This document shows positions 27,100 to 36,392 of a stretch of 64,000 nucleotides of DNA, one piece after another. The notes below the pieces were generated by a model, which worked only from the letters and a program-made list of their open reading frames with translations, was not told the DNA's origin and ran no database searches. The position numbers and the translations under genes were made by a program. The stretch covers positions 186,001-250,000 of the forward strand of contig CAJPVJ010000001.1 of the NCBI GenBank assembly GCA_905397405.1. Direction: 5' to 3'. Each line of letters begins with the position of its first letter. Position 1 is the stretch's first letter. Source of the DNA: Oppiella nova. Lineage: Eukaryota > Arthropoda > Arachnida > Sarcoptiformes > Oppiidae.

Positions 27100-27461
27100 T
27101 TTTTTGCGTCCATCGCAGGTTGTATCAAACTTACCCAATACTGCTCAGGAAACTTCATGACGCAATAATGGAGAAATTGTTAAGGTATGTAACCAGTGTT
27201 GCGAATTCTAATGATAATTATTTTCATTAACAATAAATATAAATGATTATTCATACGGAAAAACTGTTTAATTCATTCAATATAATTAAAGAAAGCTATA
27301 GGGGGTATGATTGATTGTGCTCGAGCATATTGCTGAAATTTAAAGTATTTTTAATGGATGGTAAAAAGTAACCATTGGAAATTATAGAATTATTTTTTAG
27401 TTAGGATTAATAACAATGAAGGTTATCTTCAGTAAAAGCCTCATCAAGCCAAATTATCGGT
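27100..27461. other. Regulatory stretch upstream of the first receptor
   Basis: About 360 AT-rich bases with no gene. The Fur-like box at 27210 is the only clear element; a further AAATGATTATTCAT motif lies near 27240. Confidence 0.5.
27210..27228. promoter_or_regulatory. Fur-like operator
   Basis: The core TGATAAT-T-ATTTTCA matches the 7-1-7 Fur palindrome TGATAATnATTATCA at 14 of 15 bases. It stands in front of the receptor gene on the minus strand, so iron repression is expected. Confidence 0.8.
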
Positions 27462-27493
27462 AAAAAATGGCCCCTATGAATAGGAGCCATTTC
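27462..27493 (-). terminator. Terminator of the second receptor gene
   Basis: On the minus strand, AAATGGCTCCTA / TAGGGGCCATTT with a 4-base loop and a following T-run. Confidence 0.9.
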
Positions 27494-27515
27494 ACTTTAA
27501 TTTTTAAATTAACTA

Positions 27516-29741
27516 TTAATATTTAAAGTTAATTGATAAGACAGCATTACGACCTTCAGCTTCTGTTGCATAGTGAGATGCATAAGCTTTAGTAAAATAA
27601 CGTTTGTCTGAAAGGTTGTTCACATTAAGCTGTAAATCAACATTTTTGTTAACGTTGTAACGAGCCATTGCATCATAACGTACATAGCCAGATACATACT
27701 TAGTATTGGCAGCATCACCATAGACTTTGTCCATACCTAATGCCCCAGCACCAACAGTTAACTGTGGAAGAACTTGATAGGTTGTCCAAAGTGTTGCAGA
27801 GTTTTTAGGTACGTTAGGAAGTTGTTTGCCTTTCGCTGGGTTAGGGTATGTACATGTTCCAGCACGATTACATGACGGACCAGGGTTGGTCATTTCACTG
27901 TCTAGATAAGAGTATCCAGCCGTAATATCCCATTTGTCTGTAATTTTACCTGTAGCACTAAGCTCAACACCATCAACTTTACTTTCACCACCGTTGGTGT
28001 AGGTACCAGCATCTAATTGGATACGAGTATTTTGTTTTTCTGTACGGAATACAGCAGCTGTCAAGTTTAAGCGATCATTGAAGAGGTCCCATTTAGTTCC
28101 AACTTCATAAGTACGCGCTTCTTCTGGCTTTAAATCCATATAAGCTTGTCCGATCGCTTCTGAACCATCACCACCATCAACACCCACTGGGTTAGCTGAT
28201 GTTGCATAGCTTGCATAGATCGAACCATTTTTCATAGGTTTATATGTCAAACCAGCTTGGTAAGTAAAAAAGTCTTTATTATTTTCTAGTTTAGCGCCTG
28301 TTGCATTCGTCACTTGCTCAGTGTCAAATTTGTCCCAACGAACACCTAGGTCAAGTAGCCATTGTGGATTAAATTCAATATTGTCAAGCAAATAAACTGA
28401 TGTAACTTTTGTTGTAGTCGTGGTGGTATTACGATTAGCAACTGCCGAACCTAACCATTCTTCTTTCGAATTTGGATTTGTTAAAGACGTACACCACGCA
28501 TCATTGATTTTACAATCGCTGTTGAAACCACCAGTTGTAGTACCTGTGTAACCTGGATAAGTGGTTGTATAGCTACCTTTATCTGATTTTTGATCACTAT
28601 ATTCTGCACCAACATTAAACTTATGCTTAATTGCACCAGTGTTAAATTTACCAGTCAATGCAAGTTGATCTGTGAAAATATCTGTGTCAGTAATACGTGA
28701 GTTAATACGACGCCAAACTTTATCATTTAGGACATTACCTTTTGAGTCATCTGGTTGAGTCCAAAGATAATCATTCGTTGACTTGTTATATACCGCAGTA
28801 TTGGTAATGGTTAAATTGTCAGTTAAATCATGTTCTAATTTAATTGTACCAATTTGGTTTTCTTGTTTTTGAAAATCACGATCATGTAAGCCATAGTAAA
28901 TGCCTTGTTTAACATCTACAGGCTTACCAAAAGTTGCTTTTTTCGAAGCATCATAATTATATGGCACACCCGAATCTGGTGTATCGTCTGACTTTAAATA
29001 ATAGTAACTTAACGTCGCACGAGTCGCAGTGTCTAAGCCAAAAGTAATACTTGGCGCAATACCAGCACGTTTATATTCTGCGCCGTCATGTTGACCCGCT
29101 TTCTCATTTTGGTGTCCCATTACTGCAATACGAGCAGCAATCCCATTGCCAAAATCTTTATTGCCATCTAGGGTAATACGTTGGTAGTTATCTGTACCAC
29201 CCGCAACAGAGCCTTCTAAAGCATCGCCTTTTTTAGCGACTTTAGAAATCATGTTTACACTACCACCAACCGAACCAGCACCACCAAGTGAAGATGCTGA
29301 CCCTTTGATGACTTCTACTTGTTCTACTGCAAACATTTCACGGTTTTGTGAAGTGGAATTACGCACACCATCCACAAACATAGAACTTTCAGAGTTATAA
29401 CCACGAATAAATGGACGATCACCATTTGGGTTACCACCTTCACCAGCACCAAGGGTAATTCCTGGAACTGTACGAAGTGCATCTGCAAGTGTTGTTACTT
29501 GAGTATCTTGAATCAGTTGTTTTGAAATAACAGATACAGATTTAGGTGTATCCAAAAGTGGCGCAACAAATTTTGTATTGGCAGACTGATCTACTTTTAA
29601 ACCTTGTTCAGTCGTTGCTTGTGCTTTAATTGTTGGTAGTTTTGCGATTTCGTCTTGAGCGATGGCTGACGTTGCAATAACTGAAAGAGATGAAGCGATT
29701 GCTGTAGTAACAATCTTTTTGCGTGATTTGATAAAAGACAT
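27516..29741 (-). CDS. TonB-dependent catecholate siderophore receptor (Fiu-like)
   Basis: An outer-membrane receptor of 741 residues. The signal peptide is 'MSFIKSRKKIVTTAIASSLSVIATSAIAQ', followed by the plug 'LLDTPKSVSVISKQLIQDTQ', 'LRTVPGITLGAGEGGNPNGDRPFIRGYNSESSMFVDGVRN' and 'VEVIKGSASSLGGAGSVGGSVNMISK', then a barrel ending 'AVLSINFKY'. The GEGGNPNGDRPFIRG plug segment is typical of Fiu and related monocatecholate receptors. I chose the ATG at 29741 over a GTG four codons upstream. A near-perfect Fur-like palindrome lies about 40 bases upstream. It is probably an independent iron-regulated unit, since it has its own operator and terminator. Confidence 0.9.
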   Translation of the reverse strand: MSFIKSRKKIVTTAIASSLSVIATSAIAQDEIAKLPTIKAQATTEQGLKVDQSANTKFVAPLLDTPKSVSVISKQLIQDTQVTTLADALRTVPGITLGAGEGGNPNGDRPFIRGYNSESSMFVDGVRNSTSQNREMFAVEQVEVIKGSASSLGGAGSVGGSVNMISKVAKKGDALEGSVAGGTDNYQRITLDGNKDFGNGIAARIAVMGHQNEKAGQHDGAEYKRAGIAPSITFGLDTATRATLSYYYLKSDDTPDSGVPYNYDASKKATFGKPVDVKQGIYYGLHDRDFQKQENQIGTIKLEHDLTDNLTITNTAVYNKSTNDYLWTQPDDSKGNVLNDKVWRRINSRITDTDIFTDQLALTGKFNTGAIKHKFNVGAEYSDQKSDKGSYTTTYPGYTGTTTGGFNSDCKINDAWCTSLTNPNSKEEWLGSAVANRNTTTTTTKVTSVYLLDNIEFNPQWLLDLGVRWDKFDTEQVTNATGAKLENNKDFFTYQAGLTYKPMKNGSIYASYATSANPVGVDGGDGSEAIGQAYMDLKPEEARTYEVGTKWDLFNDRLNLTAAVFRTEKQNTRIQLDAGTYTNGGESKVDGVELSATGKITDKWDITAGYSYLDSEMTNPGPSCNRAGTCTYPNPAKGKQLPNVPKNSATLWTTYQVLPQLTVGAGALGMDKVYGDAANTKYVSGYVRYDAMARYNVNKNVDLQLNVNNLSDKRYFTKAYASHYATEAEGRNAVLSINFKY

Positions 29742-29778
29742 ACTTAAACTCACTAAGAGTAGTGCAAATTTGTATGCG

Positions 29779-29797
29779 AATAATAATGATTCTTATT
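29779..29797. promoter_or_regulatory. Fur-like operator
   Basis: AATAATAAT-G-ATTCTTATT is a 19-base palindrome with one mismatched pair, of the GATAATGATAATCATTATC type, 38 bases before the receptor start. Confidence 0.75.
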
Positions 29798-30095
29798 GTT
29801 TATTTCATCTGTTTGAAATTGAATTTGTCGATAGTTTTAAAAGTTTATGATGAGAAAATGAATCGAAAATGTGTTGAATTTTCACTTAACTTTTTGAAAT
29901 TTATTTATTTAGTTTTATTTCTAGATATTTCAAAATGTAAATAAATTTATTCTATTGTCACTAAAGCATTTGAATTTGGTAAATTTCTCAAAATATGCGG
30001 ATTTCTGGCTTTTGACTACAAAGAAGGGGATTGGTTTAAAAAAGCGACATAATGGGGAAATCCGTGACCGAAATAAAATGATTTACACAGGTGTT

Positions 30096-30124
30096 TTGTA
30101 TATATTCAAATGTTGTCATATAAT
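30096..30124 (+). promoter_or_regulatory. Sigma-70-type promoter of tig
   Basis: TTGTAT, 17 bases, then a perfect TATAAT. It is 48 bases upstream of the tig ATG. Confidence 0.65.
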
Positions 30125-30172
30125 GTGGCACTTTTTGAAAAACTGTAATTATTAAATTCTATCGAGGAAGCC

Positions 30173-31504
30173 ATGCAAGTAACTTCTGAAGCGGTTTCGG
30201 GCGTTGCCCGTCGTTTAAATGTATCTGTACCGACGAGCCGTATTAACGAGCAGTTTGAAGCTCGCTTGAAACGCACTGCCAAAACTGTGAAGATCAACGG
30301 CTTCCGTCAAGGTAAAGTGCCAGTAAACGTTGTACGTCGTGAATACGGCGCTGGTATTTACCAAGAAGTTGTAAACGACATCATTCGTGACACAGTATTT
30401 GAAGCAATTCAACAAGAAAAAATCAACGCTGTTGGTATGCCAAACATCGACAAAGTTGAAAACAAAGATGATGCTTTAGTTTATCAAGCTACAGTTGAAG
30501 TTTATCCTGAAGTTGAAGCTAAATTTGAAGGTCTTGAAGTATCACGTAAATCATCTGAAGTAACAGATAAAGACGTTGATGCAATGCTTGAAAACCTTCA
30601 AAAGCAACGCGCTGAATGGACTGAAACTAAAGGCATGGCTAAAAAAGACATGCAAGTAACTTTCGATTTTGAAGGTACTGTTGATGGTGAGAAGTTTGAA
30701 GGCGGTGCTGCTGAAGACTTTAAACTTGTTTTAGGTTCTGGTCGTATGATCCCTGGCTTCGAAGACGGTATCGTTGGTATGAAGAAAGGCGAAGAGAAAG
30801 TGATTGATGTAACTTTCCCTGAAGACTACCAAGCTGAAAACTTAGCAGGTAAAGCAGCTCAATTCAAAATCACAGTTAAACTTGTTGAAAAACAAAAACT
30901 TCCTGAAATTGATGCTGAATTCCTTAAAATCTTCGGTTTAACTGAAGAAGAAGGCGTAGAGAAATTAAAAGCTGACGTTCGCAAAAACATGGAACGTGAA
31001 GTAAAAAATGGTCTACGTAACCAAGTGAAAGGTGCAACTTTTGATGCACTTGTTGCTGCAAATGACGTAGAAGTTCCTGAATCTATGTTGGCTCAAGAAA
31101 TTGACCGTCAACGTCAACAAATGATTCAACAATTTACTCAGCAGTTTGGTGCTCAAGGTGCTAAAGCATTTGACAGCAGCATGCTTCCTGATGAATTGTT
31201 CAAAGAACAAGCTGAAAAAGCAGTTAAACTTGGTGTATTGGTAAGCAAAGTATTGGCTGATGCTAAACTTGAAGTAGATCAATCACGTGTTGATGCTTAT
31301 ATCGAAGATATGGCTTCTTCTTATGAAGATCCAACTGAAGTGATCGAATATTTCAAAACTGATAAGCAACAACGTGCTCAAATCGAAGGCGTAGTGTTAG
31401 AAGATCAAGTTGTTGATCATATCTTAGCTGCTGCTAAAGTAACTGATGAAGTTGTTAGCTATCAAGATTTGTTAAAAGAGCAACAAGCGCGCCAACAAGG
31501 CTAA
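30173..31504 (+). CDS. tig: Trigger factor (ribosome-associated chaperone)
   Basis: A 443-residue cytoplasmic chaperone with three domains. The N-terminal ribosome-binding domain has the signature '[20 protein letters not shown]' (G-F-R-x-G-K-x-P). A FKBP-type prolyl isomerase domain (about residues 150-245) contains '[48 protein letters not shown]'. The C-terminal helical domain holds nascent chains. GAGGA stands before the ATG. The classical order tig-clpP-clpX follows on the same strand. A terminator after tig indicates that clpP is also transcribed separately. Confidence 0.98.
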   Translation: MQVTSEAVSGVARRLNVSVPTSRINEQFEARLKRTAKTVKINGFRQGKVPVNVVRREYGAGIYQEVVNDIIRDTVFEAIQQEKINAVGMPNIDKVENKDDALVYQATVEVYPEVEAKFEGLEVSRKSSEVTDKDVDAMLENLQKQRAEWTETKGMAKKDMQVTFDFEGTVDGEKFEGGAAEDFKLVLGSGRMIPGFEDGIVGMKKGEEKVIDVTFPEDYQAENLAGKAAQFKITVKLVEKQKLPEIDAEFLKIFGLTEEEGVEKLKADVRKNMEREVKNGLRNQVKGATFDALVAANDVEVPESMLAQEIDRQRQQMIQQFTQQFGAQGAKAFDSSMLPDELFKEQAEKAVKLGVLVSKVLADAKLEVDQSRVDAYIEDMASSYEDPTEVIEYFKTDKQQRAQIEGVVLEDQVVDHILAAAKVTDEVVSYQDLLKEQQARQQG

Positions 31505-31516
31505 GTTGTTTGATCT

Positions 31517-31544
31517 AAAAAAAGGCGCTTTGGCGCCTTTTTTT
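31517..31544 (+). terminator. Terminator of tig
   Basis: AAAAAAGGCGC / GGCGCCTTTTTTT-type stem with a TTT loop and a long T-tract. Confidence 0.92.
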
Positions 31545-31693
31545 ATGAGCTTAAACATGGATTTAATCATTCCATTCACAATACTTATGCAAAAAATATC
31601 TGATATTAAGTTGGGAATATTTTGCATTTTCAGCAATTATCCCTCATATTGTGAACATGAGTGAAGTAACAAGAATTCAGGAATAAATAACGT

Positions 31694-32305
31694 ATGTATG
31701 TTCCATCAATTGAAAGCGCTTTGGTGCCAGTAGTCGTAGAACAATCTTCACGTGGTGAGCGTTCTTTCGATATTTTTTCACGTCTTTTACGTGAACGTGT
31801 GATTTTTTTAACTGGTGAAGTTGAAGACAACATGGCGAATCTTATTGTCGCGCAAATGCTGTTTTTAGAAGCTGAAAATCCAGATAAAGATATCCATTTA
31901 TATATCAATTCACCTGGTGGTTCAGTGACTGCGGGTATGGCAATTTACGATACGATGCAATTTATTAAGCCTGATGTAGTGACCTATTGTATGGGTCAAG
32001 CTGCATCTATGGGGGCTTTCTTATTAAATGCTGGTGCAAAAGGTAAGCGTTATTGCTTGGAAAATGCGCGTGTGATGATTCACCAACCATTGGGTGGTTT
32101 CCGTGGTCAAGCATCGGATATTGAAATTCACGCACGTGAAATTTTATTCATCAAAGAACGTTTAAATCGTTTAATGGCTGAACATAGTGGTCAAGATTAC
32201 GAAACTGTCGCTAAAGATACAGATCGTGATAATTTTATGACTGCACAGCAAGCAAAAGAATATGGTTTAGTGGATCAGGTATTAAGTAAACGACCTCAAG
32301 ACTAA
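31694..32305 (+). CDS. clpP: ATP-dependent Clp protease proteolytic subunit
   Basis: A 203-residue serine protease forming tetradecameric rings that degrade substrates fed by ClpX. The catalytic triad is visible: Ser105 in '[10 protein letters not shown]', His130 in '[11 protein letters not shown]' and Asp179 in 'TDRDN'. The Gly-rich '[16 protein letters not shown]' is the substrate strand. The N-terminus is close to the usual processed form. clpX follows 36 bases later, making a two-gene unit. Confidence 0.98.
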   Translation: MYVPSIESALVPVVVEQSSRGERSFDIFSRLLRERVIFLTGEVEDNMANLIVAQMLFLEAENPDKDIHLYINSPGGSVTAGMAIYDTMQFIKPDVVTYCMGQAASMGAFLLNAGAKGKRYCLENARVMIHQPLGGFRGQASDIEIHAREILFIKERLNRLMAEHSGQDYETVAKDTDRDNFMTAQQAKEYGLVDQVLSKRPQD

Positions 32306-32341
32306 ACATTTATAGATAAGATTTAAGAATTTGGAGTGAAA

Positions 32342-33652
32342 ATGTCCGATCTTCCTCAAGGACAAAAGCATTGTTCATTTTGCGGTAAAACGCAGTCTGA
32401 AGTCGGTAAGCTGATTGCAGGCGAGGACGCATATATTTGTAATGAATGCGTGGATGTGTGCTTAGACCTAGTGCAAACGAGTCAACAGGTGGAAACAGGT
32501 GATTGGGCAACACGTCCATTGCCAAAACCACATGAAATTCGTGCGGCTTTGGACCAATATGTAATTGGTCAAGACACTGCAAAGAAAACACTTTCAGTAG
32601 CAGTGTATAACCATTACAAACGTTTAAAAGTATCACAAACAGGTCACAAGCCTAAAGATGCGGTTGAAATTGCTAAAAGTAATATTTTGCTGATTGGACC
32701 GACAGGTTCAGGTAAAACATTGCTTGCACAGACACTTGCGCGTTTGCTTGATGTACCTTTTGCAATGGCTGATGCAACAACATTGACTGAAGCTGGTTAT
32801 GTTGGTGAAGATGTTGAAAACATTATTCAGAAACTTTTGCAAAAAGCAGATTACGATGTAGAAAAAGCACAAAAGGGTATTATCTATATTGATGAAATTG
32901 ACAAGATTACCCGTAAATCTGAAAACCCTTCGATTACACGTGATGTGTCTGGTGAGGGCGTGCAACAAGCATTGTTGAAAATGATTGAAGGTACTGTTGC
33001 GTCAATTCCGCCTCAAGGTGGACGTAAACATCCACAGCAAGAGTTTATTCAAGTCGATACTGCAAATATCTTGTTTATCTGTGGTGGTGCGTTCTCTGGT
33101 CTTGAAAAAGTTGTTCAACAACGTCAAGAAAAAGGTGGCATTGGTTTCACCGCAGACGTAAAGAATAAAGACGATAGTAAGAAAGTATCTGAATTATTCC
33201 GTCAAGTTGAAGCCGCAGATTTGGTGAAATTTGGTTTAATTCCAGAGTTCATTGGTCGTTTACCTGTGATTGCAACGCTTGAAGAGCTTGATCAAGAAGC
33301 CTTGATGCAGATTTTAACTGAACCAAAAAATGCATTAACTCGTCAGTATCAATATCTCTTTGAGATGGAAAATGTAGACCTTCTTTTTGAAGACTCTGCT
33401 TTACGTGCAATCGCGAAAAAAGCGTTAGAGCGTAATACAGGTGCGCGTGGTCTGCGTTCTATTTTAGAAAATGTATTGCTTGAAACCATGTATGACTTAC
33501 CAAGTCGTTCAGACATTGGTACTGTGATTATCAATGAAGCGGTGATTAATGATAAAGCTGCACCAGAGTTCAAGTCTGAACGTCAACCAAAGCATGAAAA
33601 TACTGAAGTTGAAAAAGTAGATTTGAAGGTATTAGATTCAAAATCAGCTTAA
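32342..33652 (+). CDS. clpX: ATP-dependent Clp protease ATP-binding subunit ClpX
   Basis: A 436-residue AAA+ unfoldase. The N-terminal C4 zinc-binding domain has 'CSFCGKTQ' and 'CNECVDVC'. Walker A is '[11 protein letters not shown]', Walker B '[10 protein letters not shown]', and the IGF-type ClpP-contact loop reads '[10 protein letters not shown]'. Sensor regions follow ('[17 protein letters not shown]', '[12 protein letters not shown]'). GGAG lies 5 bases before the ATG at 32342; the in-frame GTG two codons earlier overlaps this site. It delivers tagged or specific proteins to ClpP. Confidence 0.98.
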   Translation: MSDLPQGQKHCSFCGKTQSEVGKLIAGEDAYICNECVDVCLDLVQTSQQVETGDWATRPLPKPHEIRAALDQYVIGQDTAKKTLSVAVYNHYKRLKVSQTGHKPKDAVEIAKSNILLIGPTGSGKTLLAQTLARLLDVPFAMADATTLTEAGYVGEDVENIIQKLLQKADYDVEKAQKGIIYIDEIDKITRKSENPSITRDVSGEGVQQALLKMIEGTVASIPPQGGRKHPQQEFIQVDTANILFICGGAFSGLEKVVQQRQEKGGIGFTADVKNKDDSKKVSELFRQVEAADLVKFGLIPEFIGRLPVIATLEELDQEALMQILTEPKNALTRQYQYLFEMENVDLLFEDSALRAIAKKALERNTGARGLRSILENVLLETMYDLPSRSDIGTVIINEAVINDKAAPEFKSERQPKHENTEVEKVDLKVLDSKSA

Positions 33653-33691
33653 AAGTCTGATTCTGATTCATCCTCAGTGCAATTCATCTGA

Positions 33692-33727
33692 AACGTGCAA
33701 GTAGCTTGACTATTTGCACGTTTTTTA
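33692..33727 (+). terminator. Terminator of clpPX
   Basis: ACGTGCAA / TTGCACGT stem with a 13-base loop and a T6 tract. Confidence 0.85.
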
Positions 33728-33816
33728 TTTTTAAATGGTCATTGAAATGTTAAGCTGGCTGTAGACAATAGGGTTTATTAAAAACGAAAATAAAAAATAC
33801 GCGGTGAGGGAAAATC

Positions 33817-34566
33817 ATGCGTTACATCGGTCTAGTCGTTTTGATCAGTTGTGGGTTGGCAGCTTGTCAAAGTCATCAATCTGTTGAACAGCAACCTGCA
33901 AAAGTTGTTTCAACTTTAGATCCAATCGATTTCAAAAAAGAAGATTCGTTGGTTCATGAAAAGCTTGAACAATATAAAGTTGCATCCTTCTCTACGGGGT
34001 CTTGGGTCAATCAAAAACCGGGGCAATACTTTAAGCTGGTTAAACCACAGAATCCTCAAGCTGCAATTGTGTATTTTTATCGACCAGACAGTCGTTGGAA
34101 TAGACAAGAAATTATTCCAAACAATTTTTTTCTGAATGGTAAGAAAATTCCAAGCTTGATCAGTAATCATTATTACTGGATTGAACTGGCTGAAGGTGAC
34201 TATAAATTAAGTCTCAGTCGCCCATTAACGGTTTTTCATTTCCAGAAACCCAAAGTTGCTTACTTCTCAGTAGAAGCTGGCGGGCAATATTTTGTCAAAT
34301 ATGAAGAAGAAAAATTTCGCGGTGGGCCAAATGGTGAAGCTGGGTTATTACGTGTAGGGCCTTTAATGCAAATGCCTACCCGACAAGGCTTAAAAGAAAT
34401 TGCAATGACTCAGCTAAAGACTCCTGGTCTTAATTTCGTGGCTGAAGTGACGGCGGATGGACGAGTGATCAAACCTAAAGAAAAAATCAAAGGTGAGCCG
34501 TACAAAGTGAGTGATGATGTGCACTTGGGGCAGCAGTTTAAACTTTGGAACCCAATGACTTGGTAA
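33817..34566 (+). CDS. DUF2846-type lipoprotein
   Basis: A 249-residue lipoprotein, signal 'MRYIGLVVLISCGLAAC' (lipobox LAAC). The domain 'AAIVYFYRPDSRWNRQEIIPNNFFLNGKKIPSLISNHYYWIELAEGDYKLSLSR' with a later 'YFSVEAGGQYFVKYEEE' fits DUF2846, a beta-sandwich domain of unknown function found in bacterial lipoproteins. GAGGG lies before the ATG. It is followed by a terminator and faces the DUF2059 cluster. Confidence 0.8.
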   Translation: MRYIGLVVLISCGLAACQSHQSVEQQPAKVVSTLDPIDFKKEDSLVHEKLEQYKVASFSTGSWVNQKPGQYFKLVKPQNPQAAIVYFYRPDSRWNRQEIIPNNFFLNGKKIPSLISNHYYWIELAEGDYKLSLSRPLTVFHFQKPKVAYFSVEAGGQYFVKYEEEKFRGGPNGEAGLLRVGPLMQMPTRQGLKEIAMTQLKTPGLNFVAEVTADGRVIKPKEKIKGEPYKVSDDVHLGQQFKLWNPMTW

Positions 34567-34593
34567 TCTATCGCTAGATGATGTTTGATATAG

Positions 34594-34618
34594 AAAAGAG
34601 AGCGAGGCTCTCTTTTCT
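34594..34618. terminator. Bidirectional terminator
   Basis: AAAGAGAGC / GCTCTCTTT stem with a GAG loop between the convergent DUF2846 and DUF2059 genes. The T-tract is short and interrupted on the plus strand. Confidence 0.75.
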
Positions 34619-34626
34619 TATTTGTT

Positions 34627-35160
34627 TTATTGAGTATTTGCAGCCTTTTTTAAAGCATCTAATTTTTTAGTCACTTCTTTAAAGTCTTCAGATGCAGTTT
34701 GTACACTTTTTATCAGTTGGCTATTCATGACTTTCATGGTTTCTTGGGCAACTTGAGGTGTTTTTTTCAAAATCGACTGTCCAATTGCACTTGAATAAAA
34801 ATCAATTTGAGCTTGAACTTCTTCAGCACTGTATATGTCTTTATAAATCTTAAGATAAATTGGTTTGATTTGATCCCACGCAACAGTTTTTTTACTTTGC
34901 TCATACATTTTGTCAGCAAGCTCATTTGCGACAATTTGTTCTTGTGGGTTGAGCTGATCTTTTTTTACTGTCATTTGAATGATCTGGTAAGCTTGTTGAT
35001 CCAGCTGAGGACGAATCTGTTGTATGGTTTCTTGTAGCAGTTCATCAATATTCATAACTTTCAATAATTGTTGAACTTGTTGATCTGAAGCGGGTGCTGC
35101 AAAAGCAAAATTTGTGCTGATACATGCGCTTGCAAATAGTAAGTGTTGGAGTAATTTCAT
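34627..35160 (-). CDS. DUF2059 periplasmic protein, third of a tandem triplet
   Basis: A 177-residue protein with signal peptide 'MKLLQHLLFASACISTNFAFA' cut before Ala-Pro-Ala-Ser. The helical mature part has 'QQVQQLLKVMNIDELLQETIQQIRPQLDQQAYQII' and 'YSAEEVQAQIDFYSSAIGQSILKKTPQVAQETMKVM', the DUF2059 hallmark 'EEVxAxIxFYxSxxGQSxxxK'. The ATG at 35160 fits the signal peptide better than the upstream in-frame start. DUF2059 proteins are of unknown function and often periplasmic. Two more copies lie immediately upstream. Confidence 0.82.
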   Translation of the reverse strand: MKLLQHLLFASACISTNFAFAAPASDQQVQQLLKVMNIDELLQETIQQIRPQLDQQAYQIIQMTVKKDQLNPQEQIVANELADKMYEQSKKTVAWDQIKPIYLKIYKDIYSAEEVQAQIDFYSSAIGQSILKKTPQVAQETMKVMNSQLIKSVQTASEDFKEVTKKLDALKKAANTQ

Positions 35161-35217
35161 AAAATACCTATATAAGTTCTGGTTGTAATTCACATCATAA
35201 AATGGTTGAGTAAAAGC

Positions 35218-35751
35218 TTATTCAACTTGAAGAATTGGCTTTAAAATCGTTTCCATTTTTTCTTTCAGGGCTTTTTGATTTTCTACTTTTAGCATTTTTT
35301 CTTGAGAAAACTTTGCGGTTTCTTGCATGACTTCTGTCATAAGCGTGTTCATCTTTTGATTGATGGATTGTCCAATCGGTGTACTTAAAAAAGCGATATT
35401 GGCTTGAACTTCTTCTTCAGTAAAGGTCTTTTTAAATAATGATTTAAACATGTTGAGATATTCTGGGTCAGTCACCAGCTGCTGTTGAATATCACTATAC
35501 AGCGCACTAATTTGTAGTGCTGCATTTTGCTGATCGATATTCAATGTTTGAGCCCCCGTCACTTGGCGAACAAGTGCTTCTGCTTGATCATCAAAGTAGG
35601 GTTGCATATCACGAGTACTTTGTTTGAATATCTCTGAGATATTGGAGAGTTGCATCAATTTGTCGACACTTTTATCTGTCGCTGGAGATGCAAAACTTGA
35701 CACTGTGATACAGCATAAACTTAAACTTAAAACGAACTGCATAATTTTCAT
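35218..35751 (-). CDS. DUF2059 periplasmic protein, second of a tandem triplet
   Basis: A 177-residue protein with signal peptide 'MKIMQFVLSLSLCCITVSSFA' cut before Ser-Pro-Ala-Thr. It shares with its neighbour the 'LMQLSNISEIFKQSTRDMQPYFDDQAEALV' opening and 'FTEEEVQANIAFLSTPIGQSINQKM' signature. AGGA stands before the chosen ATG. It follows the first copy by 10 bases, so they are probably one transcript. It diverges from the third copy throughout, apart from the shared motif, so the duplication is old. Confidence 0.82.
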   Translation of the reverse strand: MKIMQFVLSLSLCCITVSSFASPATDKSVDKLMQLSNISEIFKQSTRDMQPYFDDQAEALVRQVTGAQTLNIDQQNAALQISALYSDIQQQLVTDPEYLNMFKSLFKKTFTEEEVQANIAFLSTPIGQSINQKMNTLMTEVMQETAKFSQEKMLKVENQKALKEKMETILKPILQVE

Positions 35752-35761
35752 AGGTTTTCCT

Positions 35762-36310
35762 TTATTTATTTTCATCTAAATGATGCAATTGCTGAATAAT
35801 TTCTCCAATTTTATTGCGATATTGTTGGATAAATTGAGGGTCATTGATTGCCTTATGAATAGCAGCATTGCTTTCTATGAATATTTCTGTGTCAATATTG
35901 GCAAGTTTTGTGTACAGCTCTTGGCTTGACGCTGTGTCACGCTGAGAGAGCATTTCAATTTCTTGAGAACTTAACGATTCTAAAAGAATTTGTTTGGTTT
36001 GGGCGATAAATTGTGGATCTCGGAGAATATTTTCTGGTATTGCTTGATAAATCTCTACAATTTGAGGGATGATTTGTTTTTCTTTATCAGTGAGTTCTAT
36101 TGTACTTGATCCGTTTTTGATTAAATTTTCTGCTTGATTTTGATAAATCCTTTTTGCACTTTCATTGTATTGTAGGCGCCATATTTGATTGGTAATGATA
36201 CCTTGTGCTAGTCGGTCAACGGCATCACTATCAGTGTTCGAAGCAAAACTTTGAATAGAGATCAAGTATACAAATAACCCCGGAAAAATAATATATTTTA
36301 TAAAGTTCAT
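35762..36310 (-). CDS. Divergent DUF2059-like secreted protein, first of a tandem triplet
   Basis: A 182-residue protein with an N-terminal hydrophobic signal 'MNFIKYIIFPGLFVYLISIQSFA'. The pattern 'RLAQGIITNQIWRLQYNESAKRIYQNQAENLI' and 'SLSSQEIEMLSQRDTASSQELYTKL' aligns with the two genes downstream, but the GQS signature is degraded to SSQ, so it is a drifted family member. Its ATG is only 16 bases after the fumarase terminator hairpin. It heads the triplet. Confidence 0.65.
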   Translation of the reverse strand: MNFIKYIIFPGLFVYLISIQSFASNTDSDAVDRLAQGIITNQIWRLQYNESAKRIYQNQAENLIKNGSSTIELTDKEKQIIPQIVEIYQAIPENILRDPQFIAQTKQILLESLSSQEIEMLSQRDTASSQELYTKLANIDTEIFIESNAAIHKAINDPQFIQQYRNKIGEIIQQLHHLDENK

Positions 36311-36325
36311 GATCTGACTCAAAAT

Positions 36326-36356
36326 AAAAAGCACCCTAATCATAGAGTGCTTTTTA
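36326..36356 (-). terminator. Terminator of the fumarase gene
   Basis: AAAAAGCAC / GTGCTTTTT-type stem with an 11-13-base loop and a T-run on the minus strand, just before the DUF2059 triplet. Confidence 0.85.
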
Positions 36357-36392
36357 AGTGATGCTCAAGCTTAATCTAAGCTTTAGATCAGA

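Larger units (their letters stand above)
29742..30172. other. Divergent regulatory region between the receptor gene and tig
   Basis: About 430 bases. It holds the Fur-like box at 29779 on the receptor side and the tig promoter at 30096. The AT-rich middle shows nothing further; the short open frames there lack ribosome sites and coding character. Confidence 0.55.

Noticed and set aside
30106-30415. Minus-strand frames across the tig start
   Set aside because: They run opposite tig and its promoter and show no ribosome site.
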